Shown here in pieces: positions 15,746 to 24,876 of a DNA stretch of 64,000 bases (position 1 is the first letter of the stretch; the number at the start of each line of letters is the position of its first letter). Source of the stretch: Rhizobium sp. L1K21 (lineage in GTDB: Bacteria; Pseudomonadota; Alphaproteobacteria; Rhizobiales; Rhizobiaceae); assembly GCF_024055895.1 (NCBI RefSeq), contig NZ_JAMXLE010000001.1, positions 1,240,001 through 1,304,000 of the forward strand, in the 5' to 3' direction. A program made the position numbers and the translations under genes. The notes beneath the pieces are model-generated. The model was not told the DNA's origin, ran no database searches, and saw nothing but the letters and a program-made list of their open reading frames with translations.

Positions 15746-18256
15746 ATGAAGAAGATTTTGATCAGTTGTTTCGTCAGCCTGTTTTTCGCTCTTGGCGTCT
15801 TGGCCGCGCCCGCGCTCGCACAGAATGGTGCAGACGCATCCTCTGATGGGGCAAGCATTGCCGAGAGCGGCGACAGGCAGCTCAAGGCGGTCGCTGATCA
15901 ACTGTCCGACCTGGCGGCAAAAATTGCGGAAAACAAAGAAAACGAATCGGAGTTGGCGGCTGCCCGTGCGAGCATTGAACAGCAAACGCAGCAGATTGCA
16001 TCCGTCAAGAACAGCCTGCAGTCGCGGCTTAATGTCATAAACGACAGGCTGAAGGCGATTGGGGATGCTCCAGCTGAAGGTTCGGCTCCGGAAGACAGTA
16101 TTATCACGCGCGAACGCACCAGCCTCCAATCAGAAAGTGCTGCCATCAATAGTGTTCTCGGCCGTGCTGAGGATCTCACCTCAACGGCTGCGCGGTTGAA
16201 CAGTGAGGTATCGAATGCCCGCCAAAGCCTCTTCACCTCAACGCTGTTTAAACGAACGACCATAGATACATCGGCTTTGGATGAGGCGCGGGAGGCGTAT
16301 TCCTCACAATCCAACACGCTGGTGAACGCGGTCAGCACCTGGCTTTCCTTCACCTGGAACTTCCGGCGGCTGCCACTGCTGGGCGCGATCTTCTTCTCTT
16401 GCCTCACGGCACTGATCTTCGTGGCTTTCGGCTACCGCGTCTTCGGGCCGTTTCTGGACCGCAGCCAGACCGACGAAGTCCCTTTTTACATCACCCGCCT
16501 GTCTGTCGCATTCTGGTCAACAGTGCTGCCGTCGGCGTCAACGGCGGCATTTGCGGCAAGCATCTACTTCTTCATGGATACATTCGGCCTGTTGCGGTTT
16601 GACATAGAACCCATTGTCGCCGTGATCCTGCGTCTGCTTGTTGTCCTCTTTTTCGTGGTCACGGTCACGCGCGCGGTACTGGAGCCCACCCGAGCGAGCT
16701 GGCGTCTGGTTACAGTGTCGAACCGCGGTGCTTGGAGCCTGTTTTTCTGCGCGCTTGCGCTGGCGCTGATCAATGCCGGCGATTATCTGATGGCGGGGAT
16801 TTATTCGGCCCTCGGGGCGCCGCTCGTGCTCACCATTGCCAACAGTTTCCTGGCATCGCTTCTGGCGGGGCTCGTATTCATCTTCATGGCTTTCATCAAA
16901 CCGCTGCCGAATACTGAAGATCCGCTTTTCGGCAAGGGGACAGCATGGCCGCCGAGCATTCGCTGGCTTCTCGTTGCAACAGGTCTTGCACTGATTGTCG
17001 CCGCGCTTTCAGGTTATGTGGGCCTTGCCCGCTTTGTCTCATCGCAGATTGTTCTGACCGGTGCCTTGCTGGTAACAATGTGGATCGGCTTCGTTTCCGG
17101 CAAGGCGGTTTCGCAGCGTGATGCGATTGCAGACACTGATTTCGGCAAGCGGCTTCAGGTACGGTTCAAACTCAGCGATGTTGCGCTCGATCAGCTTGGA
17201 CTGGCTTTTGGCCTTGGCATCTATTTCCTGGTGCTCCTTTTGGGCATTCCTCTCATCATGCTGCAATGGGGCTTCTATGCCCAGGATATCTGGATTTATG
17301 CGCAGGCGATCACGTCCAATATTCAGATCGGCAGCATTCAGATCTCGCTGGTCAGCATTCTGGTCGGCATCCTGATTTTCCTGGTCGGTCTTTACTTCAG
17401 TAAATGGTTGCTCCGCTGGGTGGACAATAACGTTCTGGCCCGCTCGAACATGGATGCGGGGGTGCGCAATTCGGTCAGCACAGGGCTCAGTTATGTCGGT
17501 GCTGGCGTAGCCCTGCTGATCGGTGTGTCCGCGGCCGGCATCAACCTTTCCAATCTGGCTCTGGTTGCAGGTGCACTGTCTCTCGGTATCGGCTTTGGTT
17601 TGCAGAACATCGTCTCCAACTTCGTCTCGGGGCTCATCCTTCTCGTCGAACGACCCTTCAAGGTGGGTGACTGGGTGGTCACGGGAACAACAGAAGGCAT
17701 CGTGAAACACATCTCCGTGCGCGCGACCGAAATCGAAACCTTCCAGAACCAGTCAATCATCGTGCCGAATTCAGAGCTCATCAATGCCTCGCTCGGCAAC
17801 TGGACGCACCGCAACAAATTGGGGCGAACCGATGTGGCCGTCGGCGTCAGTTACGACTCCGATCCGGAACGCATCATCGAGATCCTGCTGGAGATTGGCC
17901 GCGCCCATCCGAAAGCGCTGAAGAACCCTGAACCCTCGGTGGAATTCGCCGGGTTCGGAGATTCTTCGCTCGATTTCACGCTGCGTATTCATCTCGCCAA
18001 TGTGCTCGATGGGTTCAACGCCCGCAACGATCTGCGCCTTGCCGTGTTCAAGCGTTTCAAGGAAGAGGGTATCGAAATCCCGTTCCCGCAGCGCGATATC
18101 AACGTGCGGGTGGAAGAGCTGGAGAAGCTGCAGCCAGTGGCGCCGAAGAAAAAACCCGGGCCGAAGCTTAAAAATCCTGCGCGTGTGCCCGACAATATGG
18201 GCGGGCTGGACGAGCACGAAGGCGATGGCGACGGGGACGACGGCGATGCGCGGTAA
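15746..18256 (+). CDS. Large MscS-family mechanosensitive channel with DUF3772 domain
   Basis: An 836-residue inner-membrane channel. A signal peptide (to about residue 26, ALAQ) precedes a periplasmic coiled-coil/DUF3772 region (about 30-195). About ten membrane helices follow (200-600). The pore helix and MscS beta domain come next: LALVAGALSLGIGFGLQNIVSNFVSG at about 610, VERPFKVGDWV, then the C-terminal cytoplasmic domain to about 790. The tail is acidic (EHEGDGDGDDGDA). It is of the MscK/YjeP-like large class and releases solutes on hypo-osmotic shock, relevant to a cell that accumulates betaines. The family is clear; gating is not readable. Confidence 0.93.
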   Translation: MKKILISCFVSLFFALGVLAAPALAQNGADASSDGASIAESGDRQLKAVADQLSDLAAKIAENKENESELAAARASIEQQTQQIASVKNSLQSRLNVINDRLKAIGDAPAEGSAPEDSIITRERTSLQSESAAINSVLGRAEDLTSTAARLNSEVSNARQSLFTSTLFKRTTIDTSALDEAREAYSSQSNTLVNAVSTWLSFTWNFRRLPLLGAIFFSCLTALIFVAFGYRVFGPFLDRSQTDEVPFYITRLSVAFWSTVLPSASTAAFAASIYFFMDTFGLLRFDIEPIVAVILRLLVVLFFVVTVTRAVLEPTRASWRLVTVSNRGAWSLFFCALALALINAGDYLMAGIYSALGAPLVLTIANSFLASLLAGLVFIFMAFIKPLPNTEDPLFGKGTAWPPSIRWLLVATGLALIVAALSGYVGLARFVSSQIVLTGALLVTMWIGFVSGKAVSQRDAIADTDFGKRLQVRFKLSDVALDQLGLAFGLGIYFLVLLLGIPLIMLQWGFYAQDIWIYAQAITSNIQIGSIQISLVSILVGILIFLVGLYFSKWLLRWVDNNVLARSNMDAGVRNSVSTGLSYVGAGVALLIGVSAAGINLSNLALVAGALSLGIGFGLQNIVSNFVSGLILLVERPFKVGDWVVTGTTEGIVKHISVRATEIETFQNQSIIVPNSELINASLGNWTHRNKLGRTDVAVGVSYDSDPERIIEILLEIGRAHPKALKNPEPSVEFAGFGDSSLDFTLRIHLANVLDGFNARNDLRLAVFKRFKEEGIEIPFPQRDINVRVEELEKLQPVAPKKKPGPKLKNPARVPDNMGGLDEHEGDGDGDDGDAR

Positions 18257-18411
18257 GTTGCATTGTCGGCGGATAAACAGCGATTTTTGTACTTGTTTTT
18301 GAATAACACGCGGTTCTTTTGTAGTAATTTATCATATTCATATCGAATTTTAACGAAGTCTCAATTCGACCGGCCTAGAAATGGAGAAGTTATTTTTTTA
18401 TTGGGTGGGCT

Positions 18412-19257
18412 ATGAACTTTCTCGGCATGTCCGGAATGCAGTATTCCGGAGATTCTCTTGGTGATGCACGCGTCGTCGTTTGCGAAGACTCCAATGTTTT
18501 CACAAAAATGATCGCGCAGAACTTCAAGGAAAATTTCGATATTGATGTCGAGATCTGCCGGTCTTTCGAAGAGCTTCAGCAGGCTTATGAACTCAACGAA
18601 AACCCGATCACGCTGGCCATTACCAATATCAACCTTCCTGGCGCGGAAAATGGCGAGACGCTGAATTATCTCGTCGATCTGAGCGTTCCGATTGTGGTCT
18701 TCACCGGAACGCTGAAGGAAGAGGCCCGCGAGGGCCTGCTGGCCAAGGAAATTGTCGATTACATCATCAAGGACAATGTGTTTGCCGTCGATATGCTGGC
18801 TGAATCCGTGTGCCGGTTCCTGACCAACCAACGCCATCATGTTTTGATCGTCGATGACAGCCCAACGGCGCGCGCCTTGCTGACGACGCGCCTCAAGCGC
18901 TTCAATTTCCGAACAAGCGTGGCGGAAAGCGGCGCGAAGGCCATCGAGATCCTCAAATCCAGCCCGGATATCGGGCTTGTCATCACCGACTACAACATGC
19001 CCGATGTCGACGGTTTTGAATTGACCCGGCGCATCAGGGCCGTGCGCGGTTCACATGAGCTGCGTGTGATCGGTGTATCGTCCTCCGACAACCGTCATCT
19101 TTCGGCACGCTTTCTCAAGGCCGGCGGCAACGACTTCATGCTGCGCCCGTTCATCGACGAGGAATTCTACTGCCGTGTGAACCAGAACCTCGACACGCTG
19201 GTCCAGATCGCAGAGGCCAACGCCCGCATCAAGGGCAACAAGCGCCGCGCATCCTGA
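18412..19257 (+). CDS. Tandem-receiver response regulator without output domain
   Basis: A 281-residue protein made of two receiver domains. Receiver 1 (about residues 18-138) keeps the acidic pair E25-D26 and K120, but the phosphoacceptor position is Asn72 (TNINLPG), so it should not be phosphorylated. Receiver 2 (about 142-265) has D148-D149 and phosphoacceptor D193 (ITDYNMPD), but the usual Lys is Arg245 (MLRPF). No DNA-binding, GGDEF or enzymatic output domain follows. It probably acts through protein-protein contacts. No kinase gene is adjacent. The upstream 155 bp is AT-rich and a terminator follows. Confidence 0.88.
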   Translation: MNFLGMSGMQYSGDSLGDARVVVCEDSNVFTKMIAQNFKENFDIDVEICRSFEELQQAYELNENPITLAITNINLPGAENGETLNYLVDLSVPIVVFTGTLKEEAREGLLAKEIVDYIIKDNVFAVDMLAESVCRFLTNQRHHVLIVDDSPTARALLTTRLKRFNFRTSVAESGAKAIEILKSSPDIGLVITDYNMPDVDGFELTRRIRAVRGSHELRVIGVSSSDNRHLSARFLKAGGNDFMLRPFIDEEFYCRVNQNLDTLVQIAEANARIKGNKRRAS

Positions 19258-19277
19258 CGCGATCGTGAAAATCAGCC

Positions 19278-19312
19278 AAATAGGCGGCCTTGTGTCGCCT
19301 ATTTGTGTTTTT
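19278..19312 (+). terminator. Rho-independent terminator after the double-receiver gene
   Basis: The stem AAATAGGCG/CGCCTATTT with a 9-base loop is followed by GTGTTTTT. It lies between convergent genes and may serve both. Confidence 0.8.
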
Positions 19313-19341
19313 GGGCTTCCAGCATGATGCGGCTGAGCCGG

Positions 19342-20355
19342 TTAGCCCATATCCTTGCGCGGTGGCACACTGGCCTTGCGATCGGCGCGCTCCTGCTGTG
19401 GAGAGCGGTGATAGACTTCACGGTAGCATTTGGAAAAATGCGAGGCGGAGACGAAGCCGCATGCCACTGCCACCTCAACGACGGGCAGGGTGGACTGGGT
19501 GAGAAGGTGGCGGGCGCGGTCCAGGCGGATTTCCAGGTAGTAGCGCGCAGGCGATCTGCCCATTTCCTGGCGGAAAAGGCGCTCGATCTGCCGTCTTGAA
19601 AGGCCGGCATAATCGGCAATTTCCAGCAGCGACAAGGGTTCGGCAAGATTGGCTTCCATGAGCTCGATAATGGAAAGCACCTTGCTGTTTTGAACGCCGA
19701 GGCGGGCCCGCAGCGGCAGACGCTGCCGGTCATTCTGGCTGCGTACGCGGTCGGTCAGGGCCTGTTCGCACACCCGATTGACGAGCGTTTCACCGAAATC
19801 CTGGTCCATCAGGTGCAGCATCATATCGAGAGAGGCGGTGCCGCCGGCGCAGGTGTAAACATTGCGATCGACTTCATAGAGGTCGGCATAGACTTCCGCC
19901 TGTGGGTATTTTTCCTGAAAGCCCGGCAGGTTTTCCCAGTGGATCGTGCAGCGCCTGCCATTCAGCAAACCCGCCTGTGCCAGTACATAGGCGCCGGTGC
20001 ACATGCTGCCGACCATGACATTGCGGTTATGTGCTTCGCGCAACCAGGCATAAAGCGTCTTGTTGGAATAGCTCTCCACCTCGGTGCCGGAACAGACGAG
20101 CGTCATGCCCGGGCGTTTTTCGCCCGTCAGGTAACGTCTTTCATCGGCAAGCGATGTATCGACGGCGATTTCGAGACCGCTGGAAGAGGTCACCGGTTCG
20201 CCGTCGGACGAACAGAGCCGCCAGTCATAGGCCTTATAGCCGAGCATCCTGTTGGCGATCCGCAGTGCGTCGAGCGCGCCCGCAAAGGGAAGAATGGTAA
20301 ACTTGGGTACCAAAAAAAATACGAAAGTGCGTTTCGGCGCTGGCGTTTGGTTCAT
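19342..20355 (-). CDS. GbdR-like GlxA/AraC-family regulator
   Basis: A 337-residue regulator: an N-terminal DJ-1/PfpI-like class I glutamine amidotransferase domain (about 8-200, with VGSMCTGAYVLAQAGLLNGRR at the nucleophile elbow) and a C-terminal AraC-type double helix-turn-helix (about 225-325; IADYAGLSRRQIERLFRQ and VAVACGFVSASHFSKCYRE). This architecture and length match GbdR and related regulators of carnitine/betaine catabolism in proteobacteria. The start at MNQTPAPKR is chosen over an upstream ATG because similarity begins there. Its closeness to the demethylation cluster (from 22.7 kb) makes it the natural candidate regulator; that link is inference. Confidence 0.82.
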   Translation of the reverse strand: MNQTPAPKRTFVFFLVPKFTILPFAGALDALRIANRMLGYKAYDWRLCSSDGEPVTSSSGLEIAVDTSLADERRYLTGEKRPGMTLVCSGTEVESYSNKTLYAWLREAHNRNVMVGSMCTGAYVLAQAGLLNGRRCTIHWENLPGFQEKYPQAEVYADLYEVDRNVYTCAGGTASLDMMLHLMDQDFGETLVNRVCEQALTDRVRSQNDRQRLPLRARLGVQNSKVLSIIELMEANLAEPLSLLEIADYAGLSRRQIERLFRQEMGRSPARYYLEIRLDRARHLLTQSTLPVVEVAVACGFVSASHFSKCYREVYHRSPQQERADRKASVPPRKDMG

Positions 20356-20583
20356 CTGCGAAACCTGTTGCTCCGCTGGTTGTACATGGGGCTTTATACC
20401 GCATTTGGACGATGTCGTCTTTAGAGCGGTTTTGTCATGCCGCGACATTGGCACGGAAGCGTTTCAAGGTGAAGAGATGGAAGGTCTTGATTTCATAAAT
20501 AATTCACAGTCCGGTTGAACGGAACTGTCTGAAACGCCAATTCCGCCCACCGTTTATATTTGTGTATTGTTCAGTTATTTTCG

Positions 20584-20832
20584 TCACTGCGGCGTTTTCC
20601 GGTTCTGCAGCGACTGGCGCTGGTAGAATTCGGGGTAACCGATGTCGCGAAGCTGCCAGTCGTCGAGTGTCCGTAACGCACGTTCCGTTGCCCGCCGCTG
20701 CCGGCCGCTTTTGACGTGGTTGTGCCACCGAGCGATCAGTTGAACGAGCTTTGTCCAAAAGCGGCTCGAGATACCGGCATGCGGTTTGAAGCGCCTGCTT
20801 TCGCCAAGCCTGTATCCTGCAAGGGTGTTCAT
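20584..20832 (-). CDS. DUF1127 (YjiS-like) small protein
   Basis: An 82-residue basic protein whose C-terminal half carries the DUF1127 signature RRATERALRTLDDWQLRDIGY. Arg-rich DUF1127 proteins of rhizobia and Agrobacterium are linked to RNA/phosphate-related regulation and carbon uptake, though not firmly. The start codon overlaps the stop of the small gene upstream (ATGA), implying translational coupling. Confidence 0.85.
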   Translation of the reverse strand: MNTLAGYRLGESRRFKPHAGISSRFWTKLVQLIARWHNHVKSGRQRRATERALRTLDDWQLRDIGYPEFYQRQSLQNRKTPQ

Positions 20833-20966
20833 TGGACCGCCCCCGTCTTTTGGGACGGGGGGACCAGGGGCACAGCAGCAAAGAGTGTTCCGGCGAATAT
20901 TCGCAGCAGGGGACCGGGCCGGTCGTTTTGAAGGGGCGGCCGGTCATCGTGATGCAATGTTGACAT
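20829..20966 (-). CDS. Small 45-residue membrane-like protein coupled to the DUF1127 gene
   Basis: The ATG at 20966 has an excellent AAGGAG eight bases upstream. The predicted product has a polar start, a hydrophobic stretch LLRIFAGTLFAAVPLV that could span a membrane, and a short tail. Its TGA overlaps the ATG of the DUF1127 gene. I recognise no family. The RBS and the overlap are the reasons for calling it real. Confidence 0.55.
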   Translation of the reverse strand: MSTLHHDDRPPLQNDRPGPLLRIFAGTLFAAVPLVPPSQKTGAVQ

Positions 20967-21169
20967 TGTGTTTCTCCTTGTCATTTCAAAAGCGACGGTC
21001 CGGATCGTCATGAAACAAGGATGGCAGGGTTTTCGGTTCAATCAAACGAAATGAAATGATTGAATCTTTCAGAAAAATTGATGATTAGCCTTGACCTGCT
21101 GAAAAATAAGGCGTTCAATCGTGTAGATACCAGAAGCTTTATCTATCAATTTCCTTGAAGGGAGCGAAG

Positions 21170-22069
21170 ATGTCAATTTCAACCCGTCTTCCCATTCTTG
21201 ATCTCGATGTCCTGAAGACCTTTGCGGCGATTGCCGATACCGGCAATTTTTCCACCGCTGCGGATCGGGTTTTGAGAACGCCGTCTGCGGTGTCGATGCA
21301 GATCAAGAAACTGGAAGAGATTCTGGGTGTCTCATTGTTCAAGCGGGATGCGCGCGCAGTGTCGCTCACTCATCATGGTGAAATCCTGCTCACCTATGCG
21401 CGGCGCATGCTGGCGCTGAACAACGAGGTGGTTTCGCAATTCATACAGCCTGAAATGGCGGGTGTGGTTCGACTTGGAGCGCCCGATGACATCGGGGGGA
21501 TCGTGCTACCTGAGGTGCTCAAGCGTTTCAACGATGCGTTTCCTTCGGTCATGGTCAATGTGATGATTGAGAATTCCGAGACATTGCGGAAGGCGGTTGA
21601 AAGCGGCGAGCTTGATCTTGCCATCTTCAATTGCTCGACATCGGAGCTCCGTTCAGGAGAGGAAATACTCTTCCGCGATCGGATTATCTGGGCGGGCAAG
21701 AAGTGCGGAACGGCACATATGCGCACACCGCTCCCGGTTTCTGTTTGGGAGAGCAGCTGCATTTGGCGCACCAGCGCGATGCGGGCGCTGGAGAATAGCG
21801 GCCTGGATTACCGCATCGCTTATCAGAGCGGCAGCCATCTGGCCCAGCGTGTGGCGATCCATTCCGATCTTGCCATTGCGCCTCTCGGACCACTGCTTCT
21901 GGAAGACGATATGGTGGAGCTGGGGCCGGAGGCTGGTCTACCGGAAATCGGCGATTATGAGGTCGGGCTTGCCATTGGCGCATCCGGTAGCGAACCGGTC
22001 AGGGCGGTTGCAGACTTTGTGCGCAACGCGATAGCTGCTATTGGAAATCGCACTGAAATCGCAGCATAA
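21170..22069 (+). CDS. LysR-family transcriptional regulator
   Basis: A 299-residue LysR protein with an N-terminal winged helix (LDVLKTFAAIADTGNFSTAADRVLRTPSAVSMQIKKLE) and a periplasmic-binding-like effector domain from about residue 90. The ATG at 21170 follows GAAGGGAGCGAAG. It is divergent from the small-protein pair, which it may control, and lies 19 bp upstream of the thioesterase gene in the same direction. Ligand unknown. Confidence 0.88.
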   Translation: MSISTRLPILDLDVLKTFAAIADTGNFSTAADRVLRTPSAVSMQIKKLEEILGVSLFKRDARAVSLTHHGEILLTYARRMLALNNEVVSQFIQPEMAGVVRLGAPDDIGGIVLPEVLKRFNDAFPSVMVNVMIENSETLRKAVESGELDLAIFNCSTSELRSGEEILFRDRIIWAGKKCGTAHMRTPLPVSVWESSCIWRTSAMRALENSGLDYRIAYQSGSHLAQRVAIHSDLAIAPLGPLLLEDDMVELGPEAGLPEIGDYEVGLAIGASGSEPVRAVADFVRNAIAAIGNRTEIAA

Positions 22070-22088
22070 TTGGACGGACAATCACTCT

Positions 22089-22520
22089 ATGAAACTGGAA
22101 GACTTTACGTTTCGCAGCTTTGACAAGCTTCGCTACGGCGACACTGATCGGCAGGGCCACATCAACAATGCCCGGTTTCTCACGTTTTTGGAGACCGGTC
22201 GAACGGAGGTCCTGCACGAAGCCGGAAACAAGAAGGCGGACGAGGGATGTTCGTTCGTGCTGGCACGTGTCACGCTCGATTTCCGCGCTGAGCTTCTGTG
22301 GCCCGGTACGGTGGAGATCGGAACACGGCTGGTCAAGGTCGGGAATTCATCCGCCACTTACGAACAGGCGCTTTTCCAAAATGGCAAGCTTGCGGCATTT
22401 TCTGAATCCATCGTCGTTCAGACCAATGATGTAACCCGCAAGTCGCAGCCGTTTTCGGAAGCGGCCAGAGCGCGCTTTGAGGCTATCATGGTGAAGCCGC
22501 AAGCCGCTCTCAGCTCATAA
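22089..22520 (+). CDS. Acyl-CoA thioesterase, 4HBT hotdog family
   Basis: A 143-residue hotdog-fold protein of the 4-hydroxybenzoyl-CoA thioesterase/YbgC type. The signature YGDTDRQGHINNARFLTFLETGR includes the catalytic Asp. It hydrolyses acyl- or aryl-CoA esters; chain preference is unknown. It is likely co-transcribed with the LysR gene 19 bp upstream. The ATG at 22089 is chosen because conserved sequence begins a few residues later. Confidence 0.87.
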   Translation: MKLEDFTFRSFDKLRYGDTDRQGHINNARFLTFLETGRTEVLHEAGNKKADEGCSFVLARVTLDFRAELLWPGTVEIGTRLVKVGNSSATYEQALFQNGKLAAFSESIVVQTNDVTRKSQPFSEAARARFEAIMVKPQAALSS

Positions 22521-22538
22521 TCCTTTCCTCGTCGCAAT

Positions 22539-22581
22539 CTGGACTGTTTCAGTTTTTGACTGAAACTGTCCAGATTTTTTC
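22539..22581 (+). terminator. Rho-independent terminator after the thioesterase gene
   Basis: A 14-bp stem with one mismatch (CTGGACTGTTTCAG / CTGAAACTGTCCAG), a 7-base loop and a downstream ATTTTTTC tract. It separates the LysR operon from the convergent demethylation operon. Confidence 0.85.
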
Positions 22582-22682
22582 GCTCACGCCAATTGCGCTT
22601 TGCGCAATGCTCCACTGGGGCGGCGCAGTAGCGCCGGGCCAGGCTTGTGACCTTGAGCGCTTCAGTTAAAAGTTGAACCGCT

Positions 22683-24710
22683 CTAGCGGGAACGCCTGCG
22701 CCGACGTCCACCTGCTTCGCCTGTCGCATCTTCCAGTACCTTGCGTACAGGCAGGGTGACGACCTTCTGCAGCTCGGGGAAATGGTCCACCTTGTTGGGC
22801 ATGGCCATGGCGGCGACGAAATGGTCCTGGAATTTCGGTTCCAGTGCCGTCTCGATCTTTTCAATTCGACGCACCGTCTCTTCGATTTCGCGGCGATAGT
22901 CGCGATTGAGGAGGCTCATGCGGGCACCGGTGCCTGCAGCATTGCCGACAGCTTTGACCTTCTCGAGGTCGCAATCGGGTATCAGGCCAAGAACCATGGC
23001 GTATTTCGGATCGATGAAGGTGCCGAATGCACCTGCAAGGGCAATGCGATCCACATGGTCGATGCCGAGCTTGTCGGTGAGAAGCTTGATACCGGCATAA
23101 AGCGCGGCCTTGGCGAGCTGGATGGCGCGGATATCGTTCTGTGTAACGGTGATTTTCTGCGCGCCTTCATAGAGAAGATAAGAAAACGTCCTGCCGTTTT
23201 GCAGGATGCGCGGGCTTCTGGCCGCCATATTGCCATCCACCACGCCATCTTCGGAAATGATTCCAGTCAGATACATTTCAGCGACGACTTCGATGATCGC
23301 CGATCCGCAAATGCCGGTAATGCCGACTTTTGCAGCCTCTTCGGCGAAGCCTTCTTCGTCTGACCATTGATCGACACCGATGACACGGAAGCGCGGCTCT
23401 AAGGTCTCCTTGTCGATGCGCACACGTTCGATGGCGCCGGGTGCTGCGCGCTGACCGCAGGAGATTTCCGCGCCTTCGAAGGCTGGTCCTGTGGGAGACG
23501 AGGCGGCAACGGTGCGTGTGCTGTTGCCGAGCACGATTTCGGCATTGGTGCCGATGTCGACGAGGAGCATCTGCTCTTCCTGGCGGTGCGGGCCTTCGCA
23601 CAGTGTCGCTGCGGCTGCGTCTGCGCCGACGTGTCCGGCGATGCAGGGCAGCATGTAGACGCGTGCGCCTTCATTGGCGGAAATTCCGATCTCGGCGGCC
23701 TTTGTATGGACGGCACCTGAAACGGCAAGGGCAAAGGGCGCGCCGCCGAGTTCTGTCGGATCAATGCCCAGAAACAGATGGTGCATGACGGGATTGCCGA
23801 CGAAAACGAGGTCGAGAATGTCTTCGCGCGAAACCTCGCCCTGATCACAGACTTTGCCAATGAGCGTATTGATCGCCTCGCGAACGGCTTTGGTCATGGC
23901 CTCACGGCCATCCGGGTTCATCATCACGTAAGACACGCGGCTCATCAGGTCTTCGCCAAAACGAATCTGCGGGTTTGATGTGCCTGAAGAGGCAACGGTG
24001 CGACCGGACAGGAGCGACGATAGGTGGATGGCTATAGTTGTGGAGCCGATGTCGCAAGCCACACCATAGGCTTCGTTCTTCAGCCCGGGATAGAGGGCAA
24101 TCAGGCGAGGGCGGGTGTCCTGGCTGTCATGATAGACGGCGGCCGTGACTTTCCATTCTCCGGCGCGCAAAATCTTCTGCACTTTGGGGATGAGATGAAA
24201 ATCGACTTCGAGCTTTTCATAACCCCAGTCCCTTTCCAGTGCAGCCAATAGCCGGTCGAGATCGCCAAGCGGCTTCTCCATGTCCGGTTCTTCAACCTCG
24301 ACATAACACATGCTGATTGCCGGGTTGCGCTCGATATGCCGCTGGTCGGCATCCTTGCGCACAACCTGGGCGTTGATCACCGTATCCTGCGGCACGTCGA
24401 TCACAAGGTCGCCCTGAATCGTTGCGGAGCAGGAGAGGCGGCGGCCTTCGGGCAGGCCGCGCACCCGATCATAGCGTTGTTCTTTGGGGCCAACAGGCGA
24501 GATATGGTCGTTGGAAGAGGTGATCTTGTGTTTGGCGAATTGGCCTTCCTGCACCTCAATCTGGCAGCGACCGCATGTTGCGCGTCCGCCACAAACGCTT
24601 TCTACATAAACGCCGAGTTCGCGTGCGGCATCCAGGACAGGCGTGCCGGTGGCAAACCGACCGCGTTTTCCAGACGGCATGAAAAGAACAAGGTGGTCAG
24701 GGCTGGTCAT
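22683..24710 (-). CDS. RamA-like corrinoid-activation protein (2Fe-2S + ASKHA ATPase, DUF4445)
   Basis: A 675-residue protein. Residues 1-95 form a plant-type 2Fe-2S ferredoxin domain with Cys40, Cys46, Cys49 and Cys94. After a linker, an ASKHA ATPase region starts near 215 (GVACDIGSTTIAIHLSS) with LLVDIGTNAEIVLG as phosphate loop 2 and LAGAFGTFIDPKYA near the end; this is the DUF4445/RACo layout. Such proteins reduce Co(II) corrinoid to Co(I) at ATP cost when a methyltransferase corrinoid protein is oxidised. The last residues are GGRRRRRSR, not part of the domain. It is the last gene of the leftward methyl-transfer operon. Confidence 0.9.
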   Translation of the reverse strand: MTSPDHLVLFMPSGKRGRFATGTPVLDAARELGVYVESVCGGRATCGRCQIEVQEGQFAKHKITSSNDHISPVGPKEQRYDRVRGLPEGRRLSCSATIQGDLVIDVPQDTVINAQVVRKDADQRHIERNPAISMCYVEVEEPDMEKPLGDLDRLLAALERDWGYEKLEVDFHLIPKVQKILRAGEWKVTAAVYHDSQDTRPRLIALYPGLKNEAYGVACDIGSTTIAIHLSSLLSGRTVASSGTSNPQIRFGEDLMSRVSYVMMNPDGREAMTKAVREAINTLIGKVCDQGEVSREDILDLVFVGNPVMHHLFLGIDPTELGGAPFALAVSGAVHTKAAEIGISANEGARVYMLPCIAGHVGADAAAATLCEGPHRQEEQMLLVDIGTNAEIVLGNSTRTVAASSPTGPAFEGAEISCGQRAAPGAIERVRIDKETLEPRFRVIGVDQWSDEEGFAEEAAKVGITGICGSAIIEVVAEMYLTGIISEDGVVDGNMAARSPRILQNGRTFSYLLYEGAQKITVTQNDIRAIQLAKAALYAGIKLLTDKLGIDHVDRIALAGAFGTFIDPKYAMVLGLIPDCDLEKVKAVGNAAGTGARMSLLNRDYRREIEETVRRIEKIETALEPKFQDHFVAAMAMPNKVDHFPELQKVVTLPVRKVLEDATGEAGGRRRRRSR

Positions 24711-24793
24711 GGGCGGTCATCCAGGCTGCGGTATTGATGTGTTCCGAAAGCTGCTGCTTTTTCGGCGCGATTTTACTTGCCGTTTCAGGCCAA

Positions 24794-24823
24794 AGAACCG
24801 CCGGCTTCCATGACGGCGGTTCT
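24794..24823. other. Intergenic hairpin between the methyl-THF methyltransferase gene and ramA-like gene
   Basis: A perfect 10-bp stem AGAACCGCCG/CGGCGGTTCT with a 10-base loop. On the transcribed (minus) strand no T-run follows, so it is more likely an mRNA-stabilising or attenuating structure than a full terminator. Confidence 0.45.
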
Positions 24824-24876
24824 GATCGTTTTTCTGTGAAACAATCGTATATTCTACAAGTTCCAGTCCCTTTGTT

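Noticed and set aside
22582-22682. Coding sequence in the gap between the thioesterase terminator and the RamA-like gene
   Set aside because: Frames here are extensions of other shadows without an RBS or similarity; only a terminator is supported.
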